The notes beneath the pieces are model-generated. The model had not been told where the DNA came from. It did no database searches and saw nothing but the letters and a program-made list of their open reading frames with translations. Positions 52,328 through 59,924 of a DNA stretch of 64,000 nucleotides are shown piece by piece. Source of the DNA: Bradyrhizobium sp. MOS002 (GTDB lineage: Bacteria > Pseudomonadota > Alphaproteobacteria > Rhizobiales > Xanthobacteraceae); assembly GCF_003020115.1 (NCBI RefSeq), contig NZ_PYFX01000010.1, forward strand, positions 1-64,000, given 5' to 3'. Position 1 is the stretch's first letter. Each line of letters begins with the position of its first letter. The translations under genes and the position numbers were made by a program.

Positions 52328-53262
52328 CAGGCCGCTCCGCCCGCTTCAGTATGGATCCAGGCCTCGCCGCAAGCTTTTGCCAGTTCGCGCACACGAAGAA
52401 TGTAGCTCTGCCGCTCCGTCACCGAGATCACGCCGCGCGCGTCGAGCAGGTTGAACACGTGGCTCGCCTTGATGCACTGGTCATAGGCCGGCAGTGACAT
52501 CAGATGCGCCTCGCGCTTGCCATCTTTCCAGCCTGCCTCGAGGTATTTCCGGCACGCGGCTTCCGCCATCTTGAATTGCTCGAACAGCATCGCGGTGTCG
52601 GCAACTTCGAAATTGTGCTTCGAATATTCCCGCTCGGCCTGCAGGAAGACGTCGCCATAGGTGACCTTGGCGTCACCGTCGCGGCCGTTGAAGTTGAGGT
52701 CGTAGACGCGATCGACGCCCTGCACGTACATCGCGAGCCGCTCGAGCCCGTAGGTAAGCTCGCCCGCGACCGGCGCGCATTCGACACCCGCGACCTGCTG
52801 GAAATAGGTGAACTGGCTGACTTCCATGCCGTCGCACCAGCACTCCCAGCCGAGGCCCCAGGCGCCCAGAGTCGGGCTCTCCCAATCGTCTTCGACGAAG
52901 CGAATGTCGTGCACGGCGGAATCGATGCCGATCGCGGCCAGCGACTTCAGGTACAGCTCCTGAAGGTTCGACGGCGACGGCTTCATGATCACCTGGAACT
53001 GGTAGTAGTGCTGCATCCGGTTCGGATTCTCGCCGTAGCGGCCATCCTTGGGCCGCCGCGAGGGCTGCACATAGGCCGCGTTCCAGGGCTTTGGCCCGAG
53101 CGCGCGCAGCGTGGTCGCCGGATGGAAGGTGCCCGCACCCATCTCCATGTCGTAGGGCTGCAGGATCACGCAGCCCTGCTCGGCCCAGAACCGCTGGAGC
53201 GCGAGGATAAAGCCCTGGAACGAGCGTTCAGGGCGCATATGGGCGGGCAAGGAGGCGTCCAT
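52327..53262 (-). CDS. glyQ: Glycine--tRNA ligase alpha subunit
   Basis: A 311-aa catalytic alpha subunit of glycyl-tRNA synthetase (class II). MRPERSFQGFILALQRFWAEQGCVILQPYDMEMGAGTFHPATTLRALGP and YVQPSRRPKDGRYGENPNRMQHYYQFQVIMKPSP contain motif 2 and the ATP site; LGAWGLGWECWCDGMEVSQFTYFQQVAG and LTYGLERLAMY (motif 3) follow. The length and order are normal. It is upstream of and coupled to glyS, the standard operon for tetrameric GlyRS. Confidence 0.97.
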   Translation of the reverse strand: MDASLPAHMRPERSFQGFILALQRFWAEQGCVILQPYDMEMGAGTFHPATTLRALGPKPWNAAYVQPSRRPKDGRYGENPNRMQHYYQFQVIMKPSPSNLQELYLKSLAAIGIDSAVHDIRFVEDDWESPTLGAWGLGWECWCDGMEVSQFTYFQQVAGVECAPVAGELTYGLERLAMYVQGVDRVYDLNFNGRDGDAKVTYGDVFLQAEREYSKHNFEVADTAMLFEQFKMAEAACRKYLEAGWKDGKREAHLMSLPAYDQCIKASHVFNLLDARGVISVTERQSYILRVRELAKACGEAWIHTEAGGAA

Positions 53263-53350
53263 CGTCAGATCGGGCTCTCGCGGGGGGTTGAATCGCGCGG
53301 GACCGTATCGACGGCAGGGGTGGGAATCAAGGTGAAGGGGGTGGAAGGGC

Positions 53351-53451
53351 CGTCATTCCGGGGCGATGCGCAGCATCGAACCCGGAATCTCGAGATTCTC
53401 AGGTGCGCAACTGCGCACCCTGGTTCGCCCTTCGGGCGCCCCGGAATGACG
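53351..53451. repeat. Palindromic repeat, family F
   Basis: CGTCATTCCGGGGCG and CGCCCCGGAATGACG at the ends; in the middle GGTGCGCA and TGCGCACC flank AC (53402-53419). The core is nearly the same as the nested palindrome of family A copy 4. Confidence 0.85.
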
Positions 53452-53473
53452 GCGTGTTGAAGAAGGGCAGCAG

Positions 53474-53665
53474 CTAACCCGGCCGATAGGCCCCGGTCAC
53501 GGGATCCTGTTTCAGCGTCTGGACGGCCCCCCTATGGGCGGCCTCGGCGACGCGCGAGAGGCGCATCTCCTCCAGCTCCTGGTTGATCCTGACAGCGGTC
53601 TTGTAGGCCCAGCGGACCACGGCAAGCCCGCCCAGGACGCCCGCGAATGCGACGAACGGCGGCAT
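53474..53665 (-). CDS. Small single-span membrane protein
   Basis: A 63-aa protein: one hydrophobic N-terminal segment (FVAFAGVLGGLAVVRWAY) then a charged amphipathic helix (INQELEEMRLSRVAEAAHRGAVQTL) and a short tail ending DPVTGAYRPG. N-terminus outside and helix in the cytoplasm is likely from the charges. I recall similar unnamed proteins in Bradyrhizobium and Rhodopseudomonas. The function is unknown. It lies between glyQ and the S49 peptidase gene on the same strand. Confidence 0.65.
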   Translation of the reverse strand: MPPFVAFAGVLGGLAVVRWAYKTAVRINQELEEMRLSRVAEAAHRGAVQTLKQDPVTGAYRPG

Positions 53666-53781
53666 CGGTCGATCCTTGTCTAGTGCTCAGCCCCCACGCG
53701 CATTCTTGCGCAGACCGGGCCGCGCCGCAATTGGCTCGGCTTCAAGTCTGCTTGGGACCAAATAGCGCGGCAGGGCTCGAC

Positions 53782-54690
53782 CTAGAACCCGAATTTCGCC
53801 CAGATCGCCCGCGTCTCGACTGCCGAGATCAGATCGTCCGGCAGGCCGGCCATTGATTCCATGGCCGAAAGCTGCCCCGCGCCGGGCGATTTCCGGCCCA
53901 AAAGGCTGGAGAGCAGACCGGTCGGCTGAGCAATCACGGGGGTGAGAACCTTCTCGCCAAAGCGGGCACGAAGAGTTGAGCGGAGATCGCCGATGCTGTC
54001 GGCGAGCCCGAGCGCGATCGAACTCTCGCCGGCCCAGTATTCGCCCGTGAACAGGGTGTCGTCGGAGCCCTTCAACCGCGCGCCGCGGCTCTCCTTCACC
54101 AGCGCGATGAAGATCTGGTGGATCTCGCGCTGAAGCGCCTTCAGCTTGGCGACGTCCTCGGGGTTTTCAGGGAGAAACGGGTCGAGCATCGCCTTGTGCG
54201 CGCCGGCGGTGTAGAGGCGCCGCTCGATGCCGAGCCGCTTGATCGCCTCCTGGAAACCAAAGCTGCCGCCGACCACGCCGATCGAGCCGAGGATCGAGGA
54301 CGGATCGCAAATGATCTCGTCGCCGGCACAGGCGATCATGTAGCCGCCGGAGGCCGCGACGTCCTCGACGAACACCAGCACCGGCAGCTTCTTCTCCGCC
54401 GCGAGTTGCTTGATGCGCAGGTAGATCTGGCGTGACTGCACCGGCGAGCCGCCGGGCGAGTTGATCACCAGCGCCACCGCCTTGGCGTTGCGCATCGAAA
54501 ACGCCCGCTCCAGCACCCGCGAAACGGTCGCGAGCGTCATCCCCGGGCGCAGCGGCGTCACCGCGCCGATCACACCGGATAGCCGCACCACCGGCACCAC
54601 GGCCGTGCCGGGACGGAAGCGCGCCGGCAGATATTGCATGAGCTTGTCGGCCAGGCCGGAACTCTCACGATCGTTCAATTGTTCGGCCAT
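53782..54690 (-). CDS. S49 family serine peptidase (SppA/SohB-like)
   Basis: A 302-aa signal-peptide-peptidase-like enzyme. The catalytic pair expected for this family is visible: Ser114 in VAASGGYMIA and Lys166 in AGAHKAMLDPF. INSPGGSPVQS and SSILGSIGVV are further S49 signatures. It lacks the duplicated N-terminal half of long SppA, so it is the short (SohB/SppA36) form. No clear N-terminal membrane anchor is seen, which is unusual for SohB and suggests a cytoplasmic or peripherally bound enzyme that degrades cleaved signal peptides or membrane-released peptides. It is divergent from a tiny gene at 54802. Confidence 0.88.
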   Translation of the reverse strand: MAEQLNDRESSGLADKLMQYLPARFRPGTAVVPVVRLSGVIGAVTPLRPGMTLATVSRVLERAFSMRNAKAVALVINSPGGSPVQSRQIYLRIKQLAAEKKLPVLVFVEDVAASGGYMIACAGDEIICDPSSILGSIGVVGGSFGFQEAIKRLGIERRLYTAGAHKAMLDPFLPENPEDVAKLKALQREIHQIFIALVKESRGARLKGSDDTLFTGEYWAGESSIALGLADSIGDLRSTLRARFGEKVLTPVIAQPTGLLSSLLGRKSPGAGQLSAMESMAGLPDDLISAVETRAIWAKFGF

Positions 54691-54744
54691 GCCGTTACCT
54701 CTGATTAACCATTTCTTATCACGCGACTGTCATTGGAAGGACCC

Positions 54745-54770
54745 GGAACGTGTTTTGCAGAAACCCCGTT
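54745..54770 (+). promoter_or_regulatory. EcfG-type general stress promoter
   Basis: GGAAC (54745-54749), exactly 17 bp, CGTT (54767-54770), the established EcfG consensus. It lies 32 bp before the ATG of the 32-residue protein at 54802. Confidence 0.65.
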
Positions 54771-54801
54771 GAGAGGCTGCAATGGGCCAGCGGAGAACAC
54801 C

Positions 54802-54900
54802 ATGAAAATCTATCTGCTGATGCTGCTGATCGGTGCGCTGTTCATGGCGATCCGCCTGACGACTCCGCAAGAGCAGCAGTCGGAATCGCTTCCGCAATAG
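54802..54900 (+). CDS. 32-residue membrane miniprotein behind a stress promoter
   Basis: ATG at 54802 to TAG at 54900. The translation begins MKIYLLMLLIGALFMAIRL (one membrane span) and ends TTPQEQQSESLPQ. GGAG lies 8 bases before the ATG. Together with the consensus EcfG promoter 32 bp upstream this supports a real gene, probably induced in general stress. It is too short to assign by family. It abuts the convergent methyltransferase gene (stop at 54902). Confidence 0.6.
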   Translation: MKIYLLMLLIGALFMAIRLTTPQEQQSESLPQ

Positions 54901-54901
54901 C

Positions 54902-55672
54902 TCAGCACGGTTCCACCAGCGGCAACACCGCCCTTCCCTCCAGAATATCCCTCACATCGTTGTTCGGCACGCCTGGGCCATCGTTGAGCATGAGGCCCGG
55001 CATCAGCCGCGTCGGAGCCCGGCCGCTTTTGACCGCGCGCACCAACACGCGGATCGCGGGCCGCCCCGCTTCGCCGTGAACCGGCAGGATCGCAAGACTC
55101 CCGAAGCCGCGTGACACCGCTGCCAAAACTTCGGCTATCCCATCTGCGCGCCAGATCAGGGTCAGCGCGCCATCTGATCGGAGGATGCGCCGCGCCGCAT
55201 GCGCCCACGCATTCAGCGTCTCCTCGGTCGCCACATGCGCGATCTGGCGCGCCTGATCGGGCGAGCCGCGATGGCGAGCGGGATCGTTGAAGGGCGGGTT
55301 CATCAGCACCACGTCGACGCTGTCCGGCGCGAGCCCGCTGGCCGCGAAGGCCTGTGCGTCCGCGGTGACGTCGAGCACGATCGTCTCGGCAGCAATCGCA
55401 TTCGCTGCCGCATTGGCGCGCGCAAGCTCCGCCAGCTCGGGATCGATCTCGACCAGGCCAAGCCTGATCCCGGCAACGCGCCGAGCCAACGCAAGCCCGG
55501 CCGTGCCGATGCCGGCGCCGAGGTCGACGACGCGGTCGCCCGCCCTCGCCTCCGTAGCCGCCGCGAGCAGAATGGCGTCGTGCCCGGCGCGATGGCCGGA
55601 CCGCTTCTGCTTCAGCCGCAATTGCCCGCCGAGAAAGGCGTCCTCGGTGAGGTCTGCCAGGGCTTCACTCAT
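54902..55672 (-). CDS. TrmN6-like N6-adenine methyltransferase
   Basis: A 256-aa SAM-dependent methyltransferase. SAM site: VVDLGAGIGTAGLALARRV (~48-66) and LVEIDPELAELARANAAAN; catalytic motif NPPF in VVLMNPPFNDP (~125) marks a Rossmann methyltransferase acting on an exocyclic amine. The start AFLGGQLRLKQKRSGHRAGHDAILLAA is typical of tRNA1-Val (A37-N6) methyltransferase TrmN6. RNA specificity is inferred. It overlaps the DUF2007 gene by eight bases, suggesting one operon, as is usual for this pair in relatives. Confidence 0.85.
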   Translation of the reverse strand: MSEALADLTEDAFLGGQLRLKQKRSGHRAGHDAILLAAATEARAGDRVVDLGAGIGTAGLALARRVAGIRLGLVEIDPELAELARANAAANAIAAETIVLDVTADAQAFAASGLAPDSVDVVLMNPPFNDPARHRGSPDQARQIAHVATEETLNAWAHAARRILRSDGALTLIWRADGIAEVLAAVSRGFGSLAILPVHGEAGRPAIRVLVRAVKSGRAPTRLMPGLMLNDGPGVPNNDVRDILEGRAVLPLVEPC

Positions 55673-55892
55673 CGCCGCGCAGTTCGTGGCTGAGGCCGGC
55701 CTCGGTCAGGAGCTGCCGGGCCTCGAGGGCGTCATCCTCATGGACCAGGATCCGCCGCGGCAAAATGCCGAGCGAGCCCTCAATGATGCTCATATTCTGG
55801 TCCAGCACCAGATGATGGATGTTGGCGCCGTCGAGCAGCGCGCCGATCGCCGACACCAGCACCATATCGTTGGTCCGAACCAGTTCTCGCAA
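55665..55892 (-). CDS. DUF2007 domain protein, TTG start
   Basis: A 75-aa protein: MRELVRTNDMVLVSAIGALLDGA, then IHHLVLDQNMSIIEGSLGILPRRILVHEDDALEARQLLTEAGL. This is the DUF2007 (putative signal-transducing) fold, a small ferredoxin-like domain. The start is TTG at 55892, supported by AGGAGG eight bases upstream and by the usual MRELVRTND beginning of the family. An ATG at residue 10 is a poorer choice. It overlaps the methyltransferase start. Confidence 0.82.
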   Translation of the reverse strand: MRELVRTNDMVLVSAIGALLDGANIHHLVLDQNMSIIEGSLGILPRRILVHEDDALEARQLLTEAGLSHELRGDE

Positions 55893-56024
55893 AACACAGG
55901 CCTCCTGCCTGACGGGGATTAAGCGCCAAATGTCAATGGTTCCACGGCCCTTGCCGCATCCCCGTCCAGTTTCTATTGTCTTTCCATCAGAATAGCCCTT
56001 CCGGGGCAAATATTGGAGACCGGC

Positions 56025-57032
56025 GTGGCCGTCATCGTACCTTTCGAAACTCCCGGCGCGTCGATCGAAGAGCTGGTTGCCCTTGTCGCCGGTGACATGG
56101 AGCGCGTCAACGCCACGATCCTGTCGCGGACCGGTTCGGACGTGACCATGATCCCGGAAGTCGCCAACCATTTGATTTCCTCCGGGGGCAAGCGCCTGCG
56201 GCCGATGCTGACGCTGGCCATGGCCAACCTCGCCGGCTACACCGGCGACGGCCATATCAAGCTCGCGGCAAGCGTCGAGTTCATGCATACCGCCACCCTG
56301 CTCCATGACGACGTCGTCGACGAGAGCGAGATGCGCCGCGGCAAGCTGTCGGCGCGCATGCTCTGGGGCAATGAGGCGAGCGTGCTGGTCGGCGACTTCC
56401 TGCTCGGCCAGGCCTTCCGCATGATGGTCGAGGTCGGCTCGCTCCGTGCGCTCGACATTCTCTCCGCGGCCGCCGCCACCATCGCCGAGGGCGAGGTGAT
56501 GCAGCTTGCCGCCGCCAAGAACACCGCGACCACCGAGGACGAATATCTCGCCGTGATCCGCGGCAAGACGGCCGAGCTGTTCGCGGCCGCATGCGAGGTC
56601 GGGCCCGTGATCGCCAACCGCCCGAAGGCTGAGCAGACCGCCTGCCGCTCGGTCGGCATGAATCTCGGCATCGCCTTCCAGCTCGTCGACGACGTGCTGG
56701 ATTACGGCGGCAAGAGCGCCAAGCTCGGCAAGAACACCGGCGACGATTTCCGCGAGGGCAAGATCACCCTGCCCGTCGTGCTCGCCTTCCGCCGCGGCAA
56801 CGACACCGAGCGCGCCTTCTGGATCCGCGCGCTCGAGCGCGGCGAGATCGGCGACACGGACCTCGACCATGCCATCGGGTTGATGAACAAGCATCGTGCG
56901 CTCGAAGACACGCGCAGCCGCGCCCAGCACTACGGCGCCATGGCGGTGGATGCGCTGGCGCTGTTCCCGTCCTCGCCGATGAAGAGCGCGCTGGAGCAGG
57001 TCGTGGCGTTCTGCCTGGCACGGTCGCATTAG
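56025..57032 (+). CDS. ispB: Long-chain polyprenyl (octa/decaprenyl) diphosphate synthase
   Basis: A 335-aa trans-prenyltransferase extending farnesyl diphosphate with isopentenyl diphosphate to make the ubiquinone side chain. First Asp-rich motif LLHDDVVDE (Asp95-96, 99) and second QLVDDVLDY (Asp222-223, 226), plus GGKRLRPML and KTAELFAAACEVG. Five residues before the first motif is Ala90, a small residue that fits a long product; decaprenyl is expected in alphaproteobacteria. The GTG at 56025 is chosen because GGAG stands seven bases ahead; a TTG at 56013 is the alternative. It is divergent from DUF2007. Confidence 0.92.
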   Translation: MAVIVPFETPGASIEELVALVAGDMERVNATILSRTGSDVTMIPEVANHLISSGGKRLRPMLTLAMANLAGYTGDGHIKLAASVEFMHTATLLHDDVVDESEMRRGKLSARMLWGNEASVLVGDFLLGQAFRMMVEVGSLRALDILSAAAATIAEGEVMQLAAAKNTATTEDEYLAVIRGKTAELFAAACEVGPVIANRPKAEQTACRSVGMNLGIAFQLVDDVLDYGGKSAKLGKNTGDDFREGKITLPVVLAFRRGNDTERAFWIRALERGEIGDTDLDHAIGLMNKHRALEDTRSRAQHYGAMAVDALALFPSSPMKSALEQVVAFCLARSH

Positions 57033-57061
57033 GTCTCGCGCTACGGCACCCTGGTCTCGGT

Positions 57062-57200
57062 GTCGTCCCGGCGCAGGCCGGGACCCATACCGCGTGATCT
57101 GTCGGTCTTCGCGCGGTGTTCATACCGCGCAGCATCTTCACCACCAGTGTTCGCCAAACTACTCCCTGTGGTTATGGGTCCCGGCCTGCGCCGGGACGAC
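57062..57200. repeat. Palindromic repeat, family A copy 5
   Basis: GTCGTCCCGGCGCAGGCC and GGCCTGCGCCGGGACGAC ends, again with matching arm changes (GCAGG/CCTGC). The interior CGCGTGATCTGTCGGTCTTC and CACCAGTGTTCGCCAAAC is close to copy 3. It is followed 34 bp later by a family C element. Confidence 0.88.
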
Positions 57201-57233
57201 GGTGGGGAAGCAGTATGCGCACCGCATCAACGT

Positions 57234-57313
57234 CGTCATTGCGAGCGCAGCGAAGCAATCCAGAATCCCTCCGCGGTGACAGTCTGGATTGCTTCGCTGC
57301 GCTCGCAATGACG
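57234..57313. repeat. Palindromic repeat, family C copy 1
   Basis: CGTCATTGCGAGCGCAGCGA and TCGCTGCGCTCGCAATGACG are exact inverted copies, extended inwards by AGCAATCCAGA / TCTGGATTGCT. It has an almost perfect hairpin of about 30 bp arms. Confidence 0.92.
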
Positions 57314-57420
57314 GAGCAAGATGCGCGAGTGCGGTCCTCCAACGCACATTTAGGCGTAGTCACGATTCTCGCCATCGTGTGGCACGGCGCTGCCCACCTC
57401 GTGAAGTCGCTCGCCACGTC

Positions 57421-57437
57421 ACTTGCATTTTGCAAGC
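57421..57437. promoter_or_regulatory. Palindromic operator candidate before the HxlR gene
   Basis: ACTTGCATTTTGCAAGC: arms CTTGCA and TGCAAG around TTT, ending 20 bp before the ATG of the HxlR-type regulator. ACTTGCA-type inverted repeats are typical HxlR-family sites, so autoregulation is likely. Confidence 0.6.
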
Positions 57438-57457
57438 CACTCTCCTAGCTTCCCCTG

Positions 57458-57973
57458 ATGCAGCCCAAATCCCCCTCCATCCTGGAATGTCCGGTCGGCC
57501 GCGCCGTGGAGACGGTCGGCGAATGGTGGAGCATCTTGATCCTGCGGGATGCGTTCCAGGGCGCAACGAAGTTCGACGAATTTTCGCAAAGCCTCGGGAT
57601 CGCGCCGAACATCCTGTCGCGGCGGTTGGCCCATCTCACCGAAAGCGGCATGTTCGTTCGCCGCCGCTATCACGAACGCCCACCACGCTACGAATATGTA
57701 CTGACGGACAAGGCCCGGGACTTTTTCCCCGTGGTCGCGACCCTGCTCGCCTGGGGCAACAAGCATCTCGCACCGAAGGGCGAAGCCATCCTGCTCGCGA
57801 ACCGGCACGATCGTCGTCCGTTCAATCCGGTCGTGGTCGATGCCGCCGACATGCAACCGATCACGCTCACCAATGCGGTCATCATCGCCGGTCCCCGCGC
57901 CAGCCGTGTCATGCGCAAACGGCTGACCTCGCTCAAAGCCATGAACCCGGCCGTCGCGCCGGCTGGAGACTGA
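57458..57973 (+). CDS. HxlR-family transcriptional regulator
   Basis: A 171-aa winged-helix regulator. ILECPVGRAVETVGEWWSILILRDAFQGATKFDEFSQSLGIAPNILSRRLAHLTESGMFVRRRYHERPPRYEYVLTDKA described in parts: CPVGRAVETVGEWWSILILR is the HxlR start with the family Cys11, GIAPNILSRRLAHLTESG is the recognition helix region, and RPPRYEYVLT the wing. The C-terminal ~70 residues are additional. HxlR proteins often sense electrophiles or oxidants through the N-terminal Cys. It shares a transcript with the fabF-like gene (one-base gap) and has its own candidate operator upstream. Confidence 0.9.
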   Translation: MQPKSPSILECPVGRAVETVGEWWSILILRDAFQGATKFDEFSQSLGIAPNILSRRLAHLTESGMFVRRRYHERPPRYEYVLTDKARDFFPVVATLLAWGNKHLAPKGEAILLANRHDRRPFNPVVVDAADMQPITLTNAVIIAGPRASRVMRKRLTSLKAMNPAVAPAGD

Positions 57974-57974
57974 C

Positions 57975-59231
57975 ATGCGTCGTATCGTCGTGACGGGAAT
58001 GGGCGCGGTGTCGCCGCTTGGCTGTGGTGTCGAACTGTCGTGGCGCCGGCTTCTGGCCGGTCAAAGCGGGCTGCGCCCGCTGCCGGAATGGTCGCAGGCG
58101 CTGCCCGCGCGCATTGCCGGCCTCGTGCCCGACAAGGTCGATGACGCGGACGGCGGCTTCGATCCTGCGCAAGCCGCTGCGCCGAAAGACCAGCGCAAGA
58201 TGGACCGCTTCATCCTGTTCGCGCTGCTCGCCACCGCAGAAGCGGTTGCGCAGGCGGGCTGGACGCCGCAGGACGCGGCGGCTTTGGAGAGGACTGCGAC
58301 GATCATCGCCTCCGGCGTCGGCGGCTTTCCGGCGATGGCGGAGGCGGTGCGCATCACCGAGCAGCGCGGCCCGCGCCGGCTGTCGCCGTTCACGATCCCC
58401 TCCTTCCTCGCCAATCTCGCCGCCGGCCACGTCTCGATCAAATACGGCTACAAGGGAGCGCTGGGCACACCGGTCACGGCGTGCGCCGCCGGCGTTCAGG
58501 CAATCGGCGATGCCGCGCGCATGATCCGCGCGGGCGAGGCTGATGTCGCGATCTGCGGCGGTACCGAAGCCTGCATCGACATCGTCAGCCTCGGCGGCTT
58601 TGCTGCGGCCCGCGCACTGTCGAGCGGGTTCAATGACGCGCGCGCCTCGCGCCCGTTCGATCGCGACCGCGACGGTTTTGTCATGGGCGAAGGCGCCGGC
58701 ATCCTGGTGATCGAGGAGCTGGAGCATGCATTGGCGCGCGGCGCGACGCCGATCGCGGAGATCGTCGGATACGGCACGACCGCGGACGCCTATCATATGA
58801 CATCGGGCCCGCCTGACGGCGACGGCGCCCGGCGCGCGATGGAGATCGCGCTCCGGCAGGCGCAGCTTGCACCCGCGGATTTACAGCACCTGAACGCGCA
58901 TGCGACGTCGACGCCGGCGGGCGACGAGAGCGAGCTTGGCGCGATTGCCGCGCTGTTCGGCCGTCACCGCGGCATCGCCGTGAGCGCGACCAAATCGGCC
59001 ACCGGCCATCTGCTCGGCGCCGCCGGTGGCCTGGAAGCGGTCTTCACCGTGCTCGCCCTGCGCGACCAAGTTGCGCCACCGACGCTCAATCTCGAGAACC
59101 CTGATCCGGGCGCGGAGGGCATCGACATCGTCGCCGGCGCTGCCCGGCCGATGTCGATGCTCAACGCCATCTCCAACGGGTTCGGGTTCGGCGGCGTAAA
59201 TGCCAGCGTGATCTTCCGCCGGATGGGCTAA
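57975..59231 (+). CDS. fabF: Beta-ketoacyl-ACP synthase II (FabF-like)
   Basis: A 418-aa condensing enzyme of the KAS II type. Cys170 (VTACAAGVQ), His309 (NAHATSTPAGD) and His345 (SATGHLLGAAG) form the catalytic triad; PFDRDRDGFVMGEGAG and NSFGFGG-like NGFGFGGVNASV are family signatures. It elongates acyl-ACP chains. There is no acyl carrier protein or fabD nearby, and it is driven with an HxlR regulator, so it is probably a conditionally expressed paralogue for special fatty acids rather than the housekeeping FabF. It starts one base after the regulator stop. Confidence 0.9.
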   Translation: MRRIVVTGMGAVSPLGCGVELSWRRLLAGQSGLRPLPEWSQALPARIAGLVPDKVDDADGGFDPAQAAAPKDQRKMDRFILFALLATAEAVAQAGWTPQDAAALERTATIIASGVGGFPAMAEAVRITEQRGPRRLSPFTIPSFLANLAAGHVSIKYGYKGALGTPVTACAAGVQAIGDAARMIRAGEADVAICGGTEACIDIVSLGGFAAARALSSGFNDARASRPFDRDRDGFVMGEGAGILVIEELEHALARGATPIAEIVGYGTTADAYHMTSGPPDGDGARRAMEIALRQAQLAPADLQHLNAHATSTPAGDESELGAIAALFGRHRGIAVSATKSATGHLLGAAGGLEAVFTVLALRDQVAPPTLNLENPDPGAEGIDIVAGAARPMSMLNAISNGFGFGGVNASVIFRRMG

Positions 59232-59291
59232 GCGACGGGCCATGCAAACGACGGGCCTTGCAAACGCGGCAAGCATCGCTACCAAAGCAGG

Positions 59292-59924
59292 ATGATCAAC
59301 ACGGATTTCTGGCTGTTCCTGGCCGCCGCTTGTCTCATCGCCGCCGTTCCAGGCCCCGGCATTTTCTACGTCGCGGCACGGACCTTGTCGGAAGGGCGCG
59401 CCAGCGGTTTTGCATCGACCGCGGGCACCGCGCTCGGCGGGCTGGTTCATGTGGTCGCGGGCAGCCTCGGCATCTCCGCGATCCTCCTCGCCAGCGCCGA
59501 GCTGTTTGCCGCCGTGAAATTCGTCGGCGCACTCTATCTGGTCTGGCTCGGCATCAGCACGTTTCGCAGCGCCAGCCGCGCGCCGTCATTCGACAGCGAG
59601 CCCGTCGGCGACAAGCGCGCCTTTCGCGACGGCGTGCTGGTCGAGGCGCTGAACCCGAAGACTGCCGCTTTCTTCCTCGCCTTCATTCCGCAGTTCCTTG
59701 ACCCGGCCGGATCGAACCCGACGCTGCAGTTCATCATGCTGGGTGCGATCTCGGTGACGCTGAACACGCTGGCCGATATCGTGGTCGTGCTGATGGCCTC
59801 CGCGACACGCACGCAGTTGATCGGAAGGCCGCAGCTGATGCGACGTCTCACCCAGGGCTCCGGCGTCTTCATCGCAGGACTCGGCCTGTCGCTCGCGCTG
59901 GCGCGGCGGCCCGTGAATGGATAG
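59292..59924 (+). CDS. LysE/RhtB-family exporter
   Basis: A 210-aa inner-membrane exporter with about six hydrophobic segments. The start FWLFLAAACLIAAVPGPGIFYVAARTLSEGR carries the PGP motif of LysE/RhtB proteins; GTALGGLVHVVAGSLGISAIL, VKFVGALYLVWLGISTF and ALNPKTAAFFLAFIPQFLDP are typical. It would export an amino acid or a small polar compound. It lies 60 bp after fabF on the same strand, and its stop overlaps the next gene. Confidence 0.88.
   Translation: MINTDFWLFLAAACLIAAVPGPGIFYVAARTLSEGRASGFASTAGTALGGLVHVVAGSLGISAILLASAELFAAVKFVGALYLVWLGISTFRSASRAPSFDSEPVGDKRAFRDGVLVEALNPKTAAFFLAFIPQFLDPAGSNPTLQFIMLGAISVTLNTLADIVVVLMASATRTQLIGRPQLMRRLTQGSGVFIAGLGLSLALARRPVNG

Noticed and set aside
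50096..52405. 769-codon plus-strand open frame
   Set aside because: Antisense shadow of glyS.
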